Source: Actinomycetota bacterium
GTDB taxonomy: Bacteria > Actinomycetota > Acidimicrobiia > IMCC26256 > PALSA-610
Assembly (NCBI GenBank): GCA_005772765.1
Contig: SXIR01000166.1
Coordinates: forward strand, 1-45,311
Direction: 5' to 3'
Length of the DNA: 45,311 bases
This document shows positions 15,404 to 22,812 of this stretch, one piece after another (the first letter of the stretch is position 1; each line of letters begins with the position of its first letter). A program made the position numbers and the translations under genes. The notes under the pieces are model-generated. The model saw only the letters and a program-made list of their open reading frames with translations. It was not told where the DNA came from and did not search any database.

Positions 15404-16095
15404 GACCGTTCCTCGATCGTCACCCGGCCCGACACCGCATGCACCGAGATCGCGCCGTCGTTGCCCTGCGGCACCGCGCAGTCGACGCGCCCGGATCGGA
15501 TGTCGGTCACGACCGACGGACAACAGCCGCGCGGCACGGAAACCGAGACTCGACCCGAGGTCGTGCGGATGTCGACGTCACACCCAGCCCGCGTCGCGAG
15601 CTCGATCCGGCCGGAGAGTGACTGCACGATCGCGTCACCACAGTCCTGGACGACAACCCGGCCGGATTGCACTGCGATATCGACGGAGCCCGCTCGACCA
15701 ACGGTGAAACGGCCCGATGTCACGTTCACGCGCGCGAGTCCTTCGACCGTGCCCACCTCGACGCGACCCGATTGGCTCCGCACATCCAGTTCGCGTGCCG
15801 ACTCGACCTCGACCCGACCTGATTCGGACGAAACTCGGACTGCTCCGAGACGACCCTTGGCGCTCACTCGACCCGACTCGACGCCGATGACGACGTCGCA
15901 GTCGTCCGGACACTCGATGTCGACCGAAGCCGACCGAGTCGTGACGTGCACCGTGCCGTCGGGTTCGGTGGTGTACGCCGCGCCCCGCACCACCAACTCG
16001 TCGCCCCGTGCGACCACGTTCACGCGCGCCGACTTCGATGCGATCACGATGCGAGTCGGGGGCAAGCCCGCTGGGCCCGGTACTGCACTCGCCAT
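15400..16095 (-). CDS. DUF4097 (adhesin-like) beta-helix protein
   Basis: The 231-residue protein is built of short beta repeats with the recurrent tripeptide SGR: ESGRVSAKG, ESGRVEVES, QSGRVEVG, TSGRFTVG, QSGRVVVQ, LSGRIELA, TSGRVSVSV, RSGRVDCAV and VSGRVTIEE, nine turns at spacings of about 16-25 residues. This is the signature of DUF4097, a right-handed beta-helix of unknown function. There is no signal peptide, so despite the adhesin label it should be cytosolic. TACAGT (minus strand, 16108-16103) ends seven bases before the ATG, predicting a leaderless mRNA. It is the first gene of a coupled pair with the cyclase, suggesting it supplies a scaffold or sensor for cyclase control; this last point is inference. 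Confidence 0.82.
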   Translation of the reverse strand: MASAVPGPAGLPPTRIVIASKSARVNVVARGDELVVRGAAYTTEPDGTVHVTTRSASVDIECPDDCDVVIGVESGRVSAKGRLGAVRVSSESGRVEVESARELDVRSQSGRVEVGTVEGLARVNVTSGRFTVGRAGSVDIAVQSGRVVVQDCGDAIVQSLSGRIELATRAGCDVDIRTTSGRVSVSVPRGCCPSVVTDIRSGRVDCAVPQGNDGAISVHAVSGRVTIEERS

Positions 16096-16141
16096 AGTTG
16101 CGACTGTACGGCCCTCGACCCGTTGCGTCGACGAAGTGGCG

Positions 16142-16157
16142 CGTGACCTCGGTCACG
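16142..16157. promoter_or_regulatory. CRP-like palindrome between the cyclase operon and thioesterase gene
   Basis: CGTGACC and GGTCACG flank a two-base centre. The site fits GTGA-N6-TCAC, the core recognised by CRP/FNR-family regulators. The centre (16149.5) is 54.5 bases from the DUF4097 ATG and about 24 bases before the thioesterase ATG, so one bound dimer could act on both. It stands in front of an operon that itself encodes a predicted adenylate cyclase. Confidence 0.6.
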
Positions 16158-16173
16158 GGGCACGCTTCGGGCC

Positions 16174-16602
16174 ATGGCCCTCACCGAAACCGAACAAGCA
16201 ACGTGGCGTGAGCGCTTCTCGAAACTGATGGTTCGGACGAAGTTCATCGCGTCGCTCGGGACCCGCGTCGAGTTGTGGAGCGCCGACGAGGTGCGTTTGC
16301 GTGTCCCGCTGGCCGACCAACTCACCAACGACGGCAAGGAGTTCCACGGCGGGGTGATCGCGGCGCTCGTCGACACCTCCGGAGCGTCGGCGGTGTGGGC
16401 GGGCCACGACTTCGACAAGGGCTTGCGGGCCTCGACCGTCTCGATGACCGTCAACTACTGCGGCCGAGCCCAGGGCGACCTCATCGGCATCGCCCGCTGC
16501 GTTCGGCGGGGCAAAGACCTCCACTTCAGCGAGATTCGCATCGAAGACGAACACGGCGCGCTCGTGGCGACCGGCACACTCGTCTACCGCATCGTGCTCT
16601 GA
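16174..16602 (+). CDS. PaaI-like hotdog thioesterase
   Basis: The 142-residue protein has the hotdog-fold core: GKEFHGGVIAALVDTSGASAV, in which the HGG and the following Asp are the usual active-site features of PaaI-type acyl-CoA thioesterases, then TVSMTVNYCGRAQGDLIGIARCVRRGKDLHFSEIRIEDEHGALVATGTLVYRI. It should hydrolyse an acyl-CoA, and it acts as a multimer. The specific acyl group is not evident. Divergent from the DUF4097-cyclase operon with the CRP-like site between them; no strong ribosome site is seen before the ATG. Confidence 0.87.
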   Translation: MALTETEQATWRERFSKLMVRTKFIASLGTRVELWSADEVRLRVPLADQLTNDGKEFHGGVIAALVDTSGASAVWAGHDFDKGLRASTVSMTVNYCGRAQGDLIGIARCVRRGKDLHFSEIRIEDEHGALVATGTLVYRIVL

Positions 16603-16692
16603 GCGGCGCGGCTACTGGAATCCGTACATTTCGGTCCGTAGACTCCGACCGGCGGCGCTTCCCCCCATACGCGATCCGCAAGGGCACCCACG

Positions 16693-19600
16693 TTGAATCG
16701 AATTCGATGTTGCACGGCCATCTCGGTCGTTGTCGCAAGCACGCTCGCCGTGCCGATCGTCGACGCGCCGCGAGCCGGGGCCGTACCGAACCCCACCCCG
16801 CCAACCGGTTTCGCCATCGAACTGGCGCTCGGCGGCCACGGCGAGCTCTCGAATCCGATCGCGGTCGAGTTCGCGCCCGACGGCAGCGTCTTCGTCGCGC
16901 AGAAGAACGGCATCATCAAACGATTCGACGGAATCGGTGACCCGACGCCACAAACGTTCGCCGACCTGCGCACCGAGGTGTTCAACTACGCGGACAAGGG
17001 CATGCTCGGGCTCGAGGTCGATCCGCTTTTCACGAGCACACGCCCCTATGTGTACGCCGCCTACGCCTACGACGCGCCTCCCGGCGAGGTGGCGCCCTAC
17101 TGGGGTGACGCTTGCCCCGATCCGCCGGGACCCACCACCGAAGGGTGCGCCACGACGGCTCGGGTCGTTCGGTTCACCGACACCGGCTCGTACCCCGCGG
17201 CTGCGCCGACCATCCTGATCGACGGCACCAACGGATCGTGGTGTCACCAGTTCCCGTCGCACACGGTGGGCCACCTCGAGATCGGCCCGGACGGCATGCT
17301 GTACGTGAGCTCCGGTGAAGGGGCGAACTACAACCTCGTCGACTACGGCCAACTCCCGGCCGGCAGCCCGACGAACCCCTGTGACGATCCTGCGGACGAA
17401 GGCGGCGCACTCCGAGCGCAAGACGCGCGAACGTCGTCGGATCCTCAGTCGCTCGACGGCAGCATTCTGCGGGTCAACCCCGACACAGGTGCCGCGCCGT
17501 CCGACAACCCATACGCGGCTTCTGCGGATGCGAACCGGCGACGCGTCATCGCGTACGGCATGCGCAACCCGTATCGATTCACGTTCTCGATCGACGGCGA
17601 CCACCTCTACGCGACCGACGTTGGATGGACGGAGTGGGAGGAGATCAACCGGGTCGACCTCACGAATACGGGCGCGAGCGCGGTCGAGAACTTCGGCTGG
17701 CCGTGCTACGAAGGTCCGGCCTTCGAGAACAGCTACCGATCGGCCGCCATCGCGGTGCCACTCGACGTGTGTCTCGACCTCGAAACCGACGTGACCGATC
17801 CGCCCGACGCGCCGTTCATTTCGTACAACCACACCGACGACGTCATCACGGGCGACGGCTGCGATGGGGCCAACGGCTCAGCCGCGACTGGGGTCGCGTT
17901 CTATGCCGGTGGCGACTATCCGGCGCAGTTCGACGGCGCAATGTTCCTCGCCGACTTCGCGCGGAGTTGCGTGTGGGTCGTGTACCCCGACGGCAACCTC
18001 GATCCGGATTGGGACGACCGCCAGTTGTTCCTCGATCACGGCCGCTTCATCACCGACTTCGAAACCGGGCCGGGCGGCGACTTGTTCTGGGTGAACTCGG
18101 GCGCCGGACGAATCGAACGCGTGCGGCATTACGCCGGGAACCGTCCGCCGGTCGCGGTCATCGGTGCCAACGTCACCTCGGGACCGATTCCGCTCTCGGT
18201 CAATTTCGACGTCAACGCCTCCTACGACGCCGACCCGGGCGACGGCATCGCCTCGGTTGCGTGGGATCTCGACGGCGACGGGGCCTACGACGACTCGACT
18301 TCGTTCACGCCGAATGTCGTGTTCGACGACCCCGGGCGGGTCATCGTCGGCCTCCGGGTCACCGACCAGAACGGCGCCACCGATACCGACGCGATCTCCA
18401 TCGATCCAGCGGAGACACCACCGGTGCCGCTCATCACCGGGCCCGCCAGCAGCGTCGTCAACGGCGTACAGATCGCCGACGACCTCGCCGCGGTCGGCGA
18501 CGACATTTCGTTTGCGGGCGTCGCGCTCGACAATCAGGACGGGGTCGTGGCGACCTCCGGTTATCGCTGGGAGCTGAGCCAACAGCACTGCGTCGCGCAA
18601 GGCGGCTGTCACGCGCACCTGCTCCAGACGTTCGAGGGGGTCGCGTCAGGCACGTTCGCGGTCCCCGATCATGCATATCCAACGTGGCTCGAGCTCACCC
18701 TCTTTGCCACCGACAGCGCAGACCTCACGGCGAGTCAGACGCTGCGCATCGACCCGTTGACCGCGACGCTGTCGGTCACGTCCAACCCAACGGGTCTTCG
18801 GATCACCGTCGACGACACCACCTCGCGAACCCCCTTCAACCGAACGGTCGTCGCCGGATCGGCACACTCGATCGCGCCGATCGAACCTCAAGAGGCCTCG
18901 GGTCAGATCTTCGCCTGGCAACAGTGGTCCGACGCCGGAACCCGAAGCCACTCGTTCACCGTGCCGGCGGGCGGTCAATCGATCAGCGGCACCTTCGCGT
19001 CGACTGGTCCGGCGCCGAGTGCGTACGACTACCGAATCGCGTCGCTCGATGGGCGCACCGAAGTGTTCGCGAAGAACCGCCATCGCACCGAAGCACAATC
19101 TCTCCAGACGCCGCCGCTCGGTGCCGCCGCCAGCACCCCGAGCCGCGATGGGTTCTGGCGCGCGTCCACGATCGGTCGTGTCGCGGCATCCGGTGACGCG
19201 AAGCGCTACGGCGATCTCCTCGCGCGCCAACGAACGGCACCCGTGGTCGACCTCGAAAGTACCGAGACAGGCCTGGGTTATTGGATGCTGTTGGCCGACG
19301 GATCCGTGTACGCGTTCGGCGACGCCGAGTTCCGCGGCCAGCCCACACCTGGTCAGGTCGGGCTGCGCGCCGTCGCGATCGGCCGATCCCCGAGCGGACG
19401 TGGATACTGGGTCACCGACGCGGCCGGCCACGTCTTCGACTACGGCGATGCCCGTTGGCGGGGGTCGCTCGCGCAGTCGATTCATGCTCCCGTTGTGGAT
19501 CTCGCACCGATGCCGGACAGCCAGGGCTACTGGCTCCTGACTGAACAGGGCGTCGTCGCGGCGTTCGGCACCGCGACGAACCTCGGCTCGAAGGTGACTG

Positions 19601-19743
19601 CGAGTCGCGCCGTGGCGTTGCTCGCGACTCCTTCGGGCGACGGGTATTGGATGCTGATGGCCACGGGTGCGATCTGGGACTTCGGCGACGCGCCGCGGTA
19701 CGGACGCTGGACACGAGGGTCCCGGCCCATCACCCTGTTCTGA
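16693..19743 (+). CDS. secreted GSDH-like beta-propeller protein with PKD domain and GYW repeats
   Basis: The 1016-residue protein has a signal peptide (MNRIRC then a hydrophobic core, cleavage probably after APRAGA). Residues about 38-480 form a six-bladed propeller of the glucose/sorbosone dehydrogenase type: PIAVEFAPDGSVFVAQKNG, GMLGLEVDP, VGHLEIGPDGMLYVSSGEG, MRNPYRFTF, ENFGWPCYEG. A PKD domain follows (about 485-575, DGDGAYDDS, VTDQNGATDTD), then a linker and a C-terminal module of four repeats ending GYW-x6-G-x-V/I-x-x-F/Y-G-D/T-A. Substrate and cofactor are uncertain. Start is TTG 16693 with AAGGG upstream; no other start fits the signal peptide. The GYW repeats recur in the glucosaminidase near 36000. 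Confidence 0.85.
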   Translation: MNRIRCCTAISVVVASTLAVPIVDAPRAGAVPNPTPPTGFAIELALGGHGELSNPIAVEFAPDGSVFVAQKNGIIKRFDGIGDPTPQTFADLRTEVFNYADKGMLGLEVDPLFTSTRPYVYAAYAYDAPPGEVAPYWGDACPDPPGPTTEGCATTARVVRFTDTGSYPAAAPTILIDGTNGSWCHQFPSHTVGHLEIGPDGMLYVSSGEGANYNLVDYGQLPAGSPTNPCDDPADEGGALRAQDARTSSDPQSLDGSILRVNPDTGAAPSDNPYAASADANRRRVIAYGMRNPYRFTFSIDGDHLYATDVGWTEWEEINRVDLTNTGASAVENFGWPCYEGPAFENSYRSAAIAVPLDVCLDLETDVTDPPDAPFISYNHTDDVITGDGCDGANGSAATGVAFYAGGDYPAQFDGAMFLADFARSCVWVVYPDGNLDPDWDDRQLFLDHGRFITDFETGPGGDLFWVNSGAGRIERVRHYAGNRPPVAVIGANVTSGPIPLSVNFDVNASYDADPGDGIASVAWDLDGDGAYDDSTSFTPNVVFDDPGRVIVGLRVTDQNGATDTDAISIDPAETPPVPLITGPASSVVNGVQIADDLAAVGDDISFAGVALDNQDGVVATSGYRWELSQQHCVAQGGCHAHLLQTFEGVASGTFAVPDHAYPTWLELTLFATDSADLTASQTLRIDPLTATLSVTSNPTGLRITVDDTTSRTPFNRTVVAGSAHSIAPIEPQEASGQIFAWQQWSDAGTRSHSFTVPAGGQSISGTFASTGPAPSAYDYRIASLDGRTEVFAKNRHRTEAQSLQTPPLGAAASTPSRDGFWRASTIGRVAASGDAKRYGDLLARQRTAPVVDLESTETGLGYWMLLADGSVYAFGDAEFRGQPTPGQVGLRAVAIGRSPSGRGYWVTDAAGHVFDYGDARWRGSLAQSIHAPVVDLAPMPDSQGYWLLTEQGVVAAFGTATNLGSKVTASRAVALLATPSGDGYWMLMATGAIWDFGDAPRYGRWTRGSRPITLF

Positions 19744-19795
19744 CCCAGGGGCGGGGTGGAGACCCGGCCTGCGCGGCGCGAGCGACCGTCGATTG

Positions 19796-19825
19796 TTGCA
19801 AGGTCACTGCAAGGTTCTCTAGTTT
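19796..19825 (+). promoter_or_regulatory. promoter and direct repeat before the TetR gene
   Basis: TTGCAA (19796-19801) and TAGTTT (19820-19825) are spaced 18 bases apart, and TAGTTT ends seven bases before the GTG, so the mRNA should be leaderless. TGCAAGGT occurs at 19797-19804 and 19808-19815, eleven bases apart, one helical turn, which may be a binding site for an activator or the repressor itself. Confidence 0.55.
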
Positions 19826-19832
19826 GCGCGCC

Positions 19833-20537
19833 GTGACCGGCCCCGTTGTCCACCCGACGAGTGTTGACAACGCGGCCGAAACCGATCTCGCGCGTGAACA
19901 CCGCGCCGGCAACGCCGGAGACACGGGATTCCGAACGTCGGAACCGTCGGTACCGGCCGATGGTCGCAGTGCCAGGTCGCAACGGACCCGCGACGCGGTG
20001 GTCGAGTCGCTGATCGGGTGGCTCCGCGACGGCAACCTCCGCCCCACGGCCAAGGACATCGCCGATCGTGCCGGCATCTCGGTTCGCTCCGTGTACGTGC
20101 ACTTCGACGACCTCGACGATCTGTTCTGCGCGGCGTCCGAGCGGACCCGCCGCGACATTGAAGGGCTTCTCGTTCTGATCGACGCCGAGCAGCCCTTCGA
20201 GGATCGGTTGCACGCCCTCGTGACGCAGCGGGTACGGATCTTCGAGCTGATCATGCCGATCAAGCGAGCCGGCGCCCTCCAGGAACCGTTCTCGCACGCA
20301 CTGGCGCGCCTCTTCTCGGACATGCGACAGGTCCAGCGCGCCGAGATCGAACGGGTCTTCTCGCTCGAACTCCGAGCGCTGCCTGCGAACGCGCGTGTGG
20401 CGGCACTCGACGCGGCCCACCTCATCGCCGTCGAAGAGTCGTGGTCGCACCAGCGCAACGCCGCCGGACTCGACGTCGACGCAGCGCGCGCCGCGATGGA
20501 ACTCGGGCTTCGGGCGATTCTTCAGGGTCGCCCGTGA
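19833..20537 (+). CDS. TetR/AcrR family transcriptional regulator
   Basis: The 234-residue protein has an unusually long N-terminal tail (about 45 residues) before the TetR helix-turn-helix: RTRDAVVESLIGWLRDGNLRPTAKDIADRAGISVRSVYVHFDDLDDLFCAASERTRRDI. The ligand-binding C-terminal part is helical with no recognisable pocket signature. It overlaps the permease gene by GTGA and is thus first in the transporter operon, which suggests it senses the transported compound or a metabolite of it. GTG 19833 is chosen from the -10 box seven bases upstream; an in-frame TTG at 19824 is the alternative. Confidence 0.9.
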   Translation: MTGPVVHPTSVDNAAETDLAREHRAGNAGDTGFRTSEPSVPADGRSARSQRTRDAVVESLIGWLRDGNLRPTAKDIADRAGISVRSVYVHFDDLDDLFCAASERTRRDIEGLLVLIDAEQPFEDRLHALVTQRVRIFELIMPIKRAGALQEPFSHALARLFSDMRQVQRAEIERVFSLELRALPANARVAALDAAHLIAVEESWSHQRNAAGLDVDAARAAMELGLRAILQGRP

Positions 20538-22741
20538 AAACAATGCGCTCCACGCTTTGGGCACTGGCGCCGTTGCTGGGGCTCTTCGCGTTCGTGTGCC
20601 TGATGCACCTGCTGGCCCCGAGCGATCCTGACGGCTGGAAACCCTCGAACGATGTCTTGATGATCGGAGCGATCAAAGGGTTGACCTTGTCGCTGCTCGC
20701 TGTCGGCATTGCGCTCGTGTACCGCACGAATCGCATCATCAACTTCGCCCAGGCCGATCTCGGCTCCGTGCCGGGCGCGCTGGCTGTGTCGTTGATGGTC
20801 GGCAAGAACTGGGGGTACTGGTTCGCGTTTCCGCTCGGCCTCGTCGCGGCGATCGTGCTCGGCGTGATCGTCGAGTTCACCTTCGTACGTCGGTTCTTCA
20901 AATCCCCGCGCCTCATTCTCACCGTTGCGACGATCGGTATCGCCCAGATCCTCGTTGGATTCAGTGTGTTCATCCCTGGATGGCTCGATTTCGGTAACCG
21001 GGGCAGCACCGGCCTCGACGAGCCGTTCGGACTCTCGTTCTCGATCGACATCACGACCTTCGACGGTCACGAAGTGATGGCCCTGATCACGGTCCCCGTC
21101 GTCCTCACGCTGCTCGGCTTGTTCTTACGATTCACAACGATCGGTGTCGCGTTGCGAGGCGCGGCCGAGAGTTCCGATCGAGCGGCCTTGCTCGGCATTC
21201 CCGTTCGTCTGTTGCAGACCTTGGTCTGGTCGATTGCGGCGTCGCTCGCCTACATCGCGTTCTTCTTGAACACCGGCATCAAGGGCTTCCAACGCGGCCA
21301 GCCTGCGATCGACCTGTTGCTCGTCGCGCTCGGCGCAGTTGTGATCGGACGCTTCGATCGGATCCCAACCATCGTGGCGACCGCCATCGGTTTCGGACTC
21401 GTCGACCAGGCGATCTTCTTCGACTGGGGAGTCGATGCCTACCGCTCGGGGGCGGTGGCCGCACTGATCATCGCGGGCGTGTTCTTCGTGCGCGAGCAGC
21501 GAGGAAGCCGCGTCAGCGCGGGTGCGATCTCGACTTGGCAGACCGTACAGGAGGTACGCGGCATCCCGCGCGAGCTGAGCGGCGAGCGACCGATCCGCAT
21601 CGCGCGGATGGCATTCACCGTCGTGCTCGGCATCATCGTGGTTGCGCTGCCGCTCGTCTACGACGGTCAGAGCGAAATCCGCCTCATGGGGGTCATCGGC
21701 ATCTTCGCGATCATCGGCGTGTCGATGGTGATGTTGTCGGGTTGGGCCGGTCACGTCAGCCTCGGGCAGATGGCCATCGTTGCCCTCGGTGGCGTCGCGG
21801 GCACGTCGATGACGACGCTCAACGATCAAGACCTCGTCGTCGGCATCCTCGTCGGAGGAATCGTCGGTGCCGTCGCACTCGTGGCGATCGGCATACCAGC
21901 ACTTCGCGCGAAGGGCATCTCCCTCGGCATCACAACGCTGGCCCTCTCTTTTGCGACGAGCGACTACCTCCTCAACTCCCAGTACTCGCCGCCGTTCCTG
22001 AAGGACCGTCTCCCGTCGTTCACCGGCTACTACTTCGATCACCGACCCGACCTGCTCTGGAGCATCAACGTCGACAGCGAGCGCGCGTACTACTACCTGA
22101 TCGCAGCGTGTCTGGTTTTGGCGATCTTGGGCGCGCGCGGCATTCGCCGCTCCCGCACCGGCCGGGCGATCGTCGCGATTCGCGAAAACGAACGCGCCGG
22201 TCAGGCCTTTGGCGTCCCGGCCCGGACCACCTTCGTCACCGCGCTCGCTACCTCAGGTTTCGTTGCCGGCGCAGCCGGCGCGTTGTTCGTCCACCAACAA
22301 CTCGCCCTCGATACCTCGAACTTCGAGCCGTTCGACGGGTTGACGCTGTTCGCGATCGTCGTCGTCGGAGGGCTGGGTTCGATCAACGGTGCCATCGCGG
22401 GCTCGATCTACGTCTGGGGTGCCGAGTACTTCATGCCCGACGAGATGTGGTTCCTCAGCCAGGGTTTCGGGTTGTTGCTCGTGTTGATGTTCTTCCCGGG
22501 CGGACTCGGCGCAATGTTCGCTCAGGTGCGCGACAACGGGTTGCGGTGGTACGCCAAACGCCACGGCATCCGCGTGCCGAGTCTCGTCGCCGACACCCTC
22601 GTCACCGACGAGTTCGTCGCAACCGACACCATGATCGAAGCGGTCGCGGACGCAACAGAACTCACCGAGGAGCAGGTCAACGTGCAACGCCTCGTCGGCC
22701 AGAAGCTCGCGGCCGAAGAGGGCGGACCGAGTCGGTCATGA
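20534..22741 (+). CDS. fused LivH-LivM permease of a branched-chain amino acid type ABC importer
   Basis: The 735-residue membrane protein joins two permeases that are usually separate. Residues about 35-320 match LivH (GLTLSLLAVGIALVYRTNRIINFAQADLGSV, GVALRGAAESSDRAALLGIP). Residues about 370-680 match LivM (MLSGWAGHVSLGQMAIVALGG, GRAIVAIRENERAGQAFGVP, GGLGSINGAIAGSIYVWG). The two joined halves would make one complete translocation channel. A cytosolic tail of about 60 acidic residues follows. The substrate could be an amino acid, amide, urea-like compound or short acid. GTG at 20534 overlaps the TetR stop; ATG 20543 is the alternative. Its stop overlaps the ATG of the micro-ORF at 22738. 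Confidence 0.92.
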   Translation: MKTMRSTLWALAPLLGLFAFVCLMHLLAPSDPDGWKPSNDVLMIGAIKGLTLSLLAVGIALVYRTNRIINFAQADLGSVPGALAVSLMVGKNWGYWFAFPLGLVAAIVLGVIVEFTFVRRFFKSPRLILTVATIGIAQILVGFSVFIPGWLDFGNRGSTGLDEPFGLSFSIDITTFDGHEVMALITVPVVLTLLGLFLRFTTIGVALRGAAESSDRAALLGIPVRLLQTLVWSIAASLAYIAFFLNTGIKGFQRGQPAIDLLLVALGAVVIGRFDRIPTIVATAIGFGLVDQAIFFDWGVDAYRSGAVAALIIAGVFFVREQRGSRVSAGAISTWQTVQEVRGIPRELSGERPIRIARMAFTVVLGIIVVALPLVYDGQSEIRLMGVIGIFAIIGVSMVMLSGWAGHVSLGQMAIVALGGVAGTSMTTLNDQDLVVGILVGGIVGAVALVAIGIPALRAKGISLGITTLALSFATSDYLLNSQYSPPFLKDRLPSFTGYYFDHRPDLLWSINVDSERAYYYLIAACLVLAILGARGIRRSRTGRAIVAIRENERAGQAFGVPARTTFVTALATSGFVAGAAGALFVHQQLALDTSNFEPFDGLTLFAIVVVGGLGSINGAIAGSIYVWGAEYFMPDEMWFLSQGFGLLLVLMFFPGGLGAMFAQVRDNGLRWYAKRHGIRVPSLVADTLVTDEFVATDTMIEAVADATELTEEQVNVQRLVGQKLAAEEGGPSRS

Positions 22742-22812
22742 AGACGAGGACCAGGGCCGGTATGCGCAGGGCCGGTATGCGCAGGGCCGACCGGACAGGG
22801 GGTCGGGCGTGA
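22738..22812 (+). CDS. 24-residue Arg-rich micro-ORF bridging two transporter genes
   Basis: An ATG at 22738 overlaps the permease TGA (ATGA) and the frame ends at a TGA at 22810-22812 that overlaps the next gene's GTG (GTGA). It encodes 24 residues, starting MKTRTRAG and containing a repeated RAGMR-type unit, nine or so of them Arg. The exact four-base overlap at both ends is what is expected of a coupling ORF that passes ribosomes from one gene to the next. The peptide itself may have no function. The coding part is made of a 15-base tandem repeat. Confidence is moderate because such a frame could arise by chance. Confidence 0.45.
   Translation: MKTRTRAGMRRAGMRRADRTGGRA
22752..22789. repeat. 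15-base tandem repeat, 2.5 copies
   Basis: The unit CAGGGCCGGTATGCG occurs at 22752-22766 and 22767-22781 and partly at 22782-22789. It lies inside the micro-ORF between the permease and the MFS-ATPase fusion. Because the unit is a multiple of three, copy-number change would keep the micro-ORF frame open. Confidence 0.85.
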
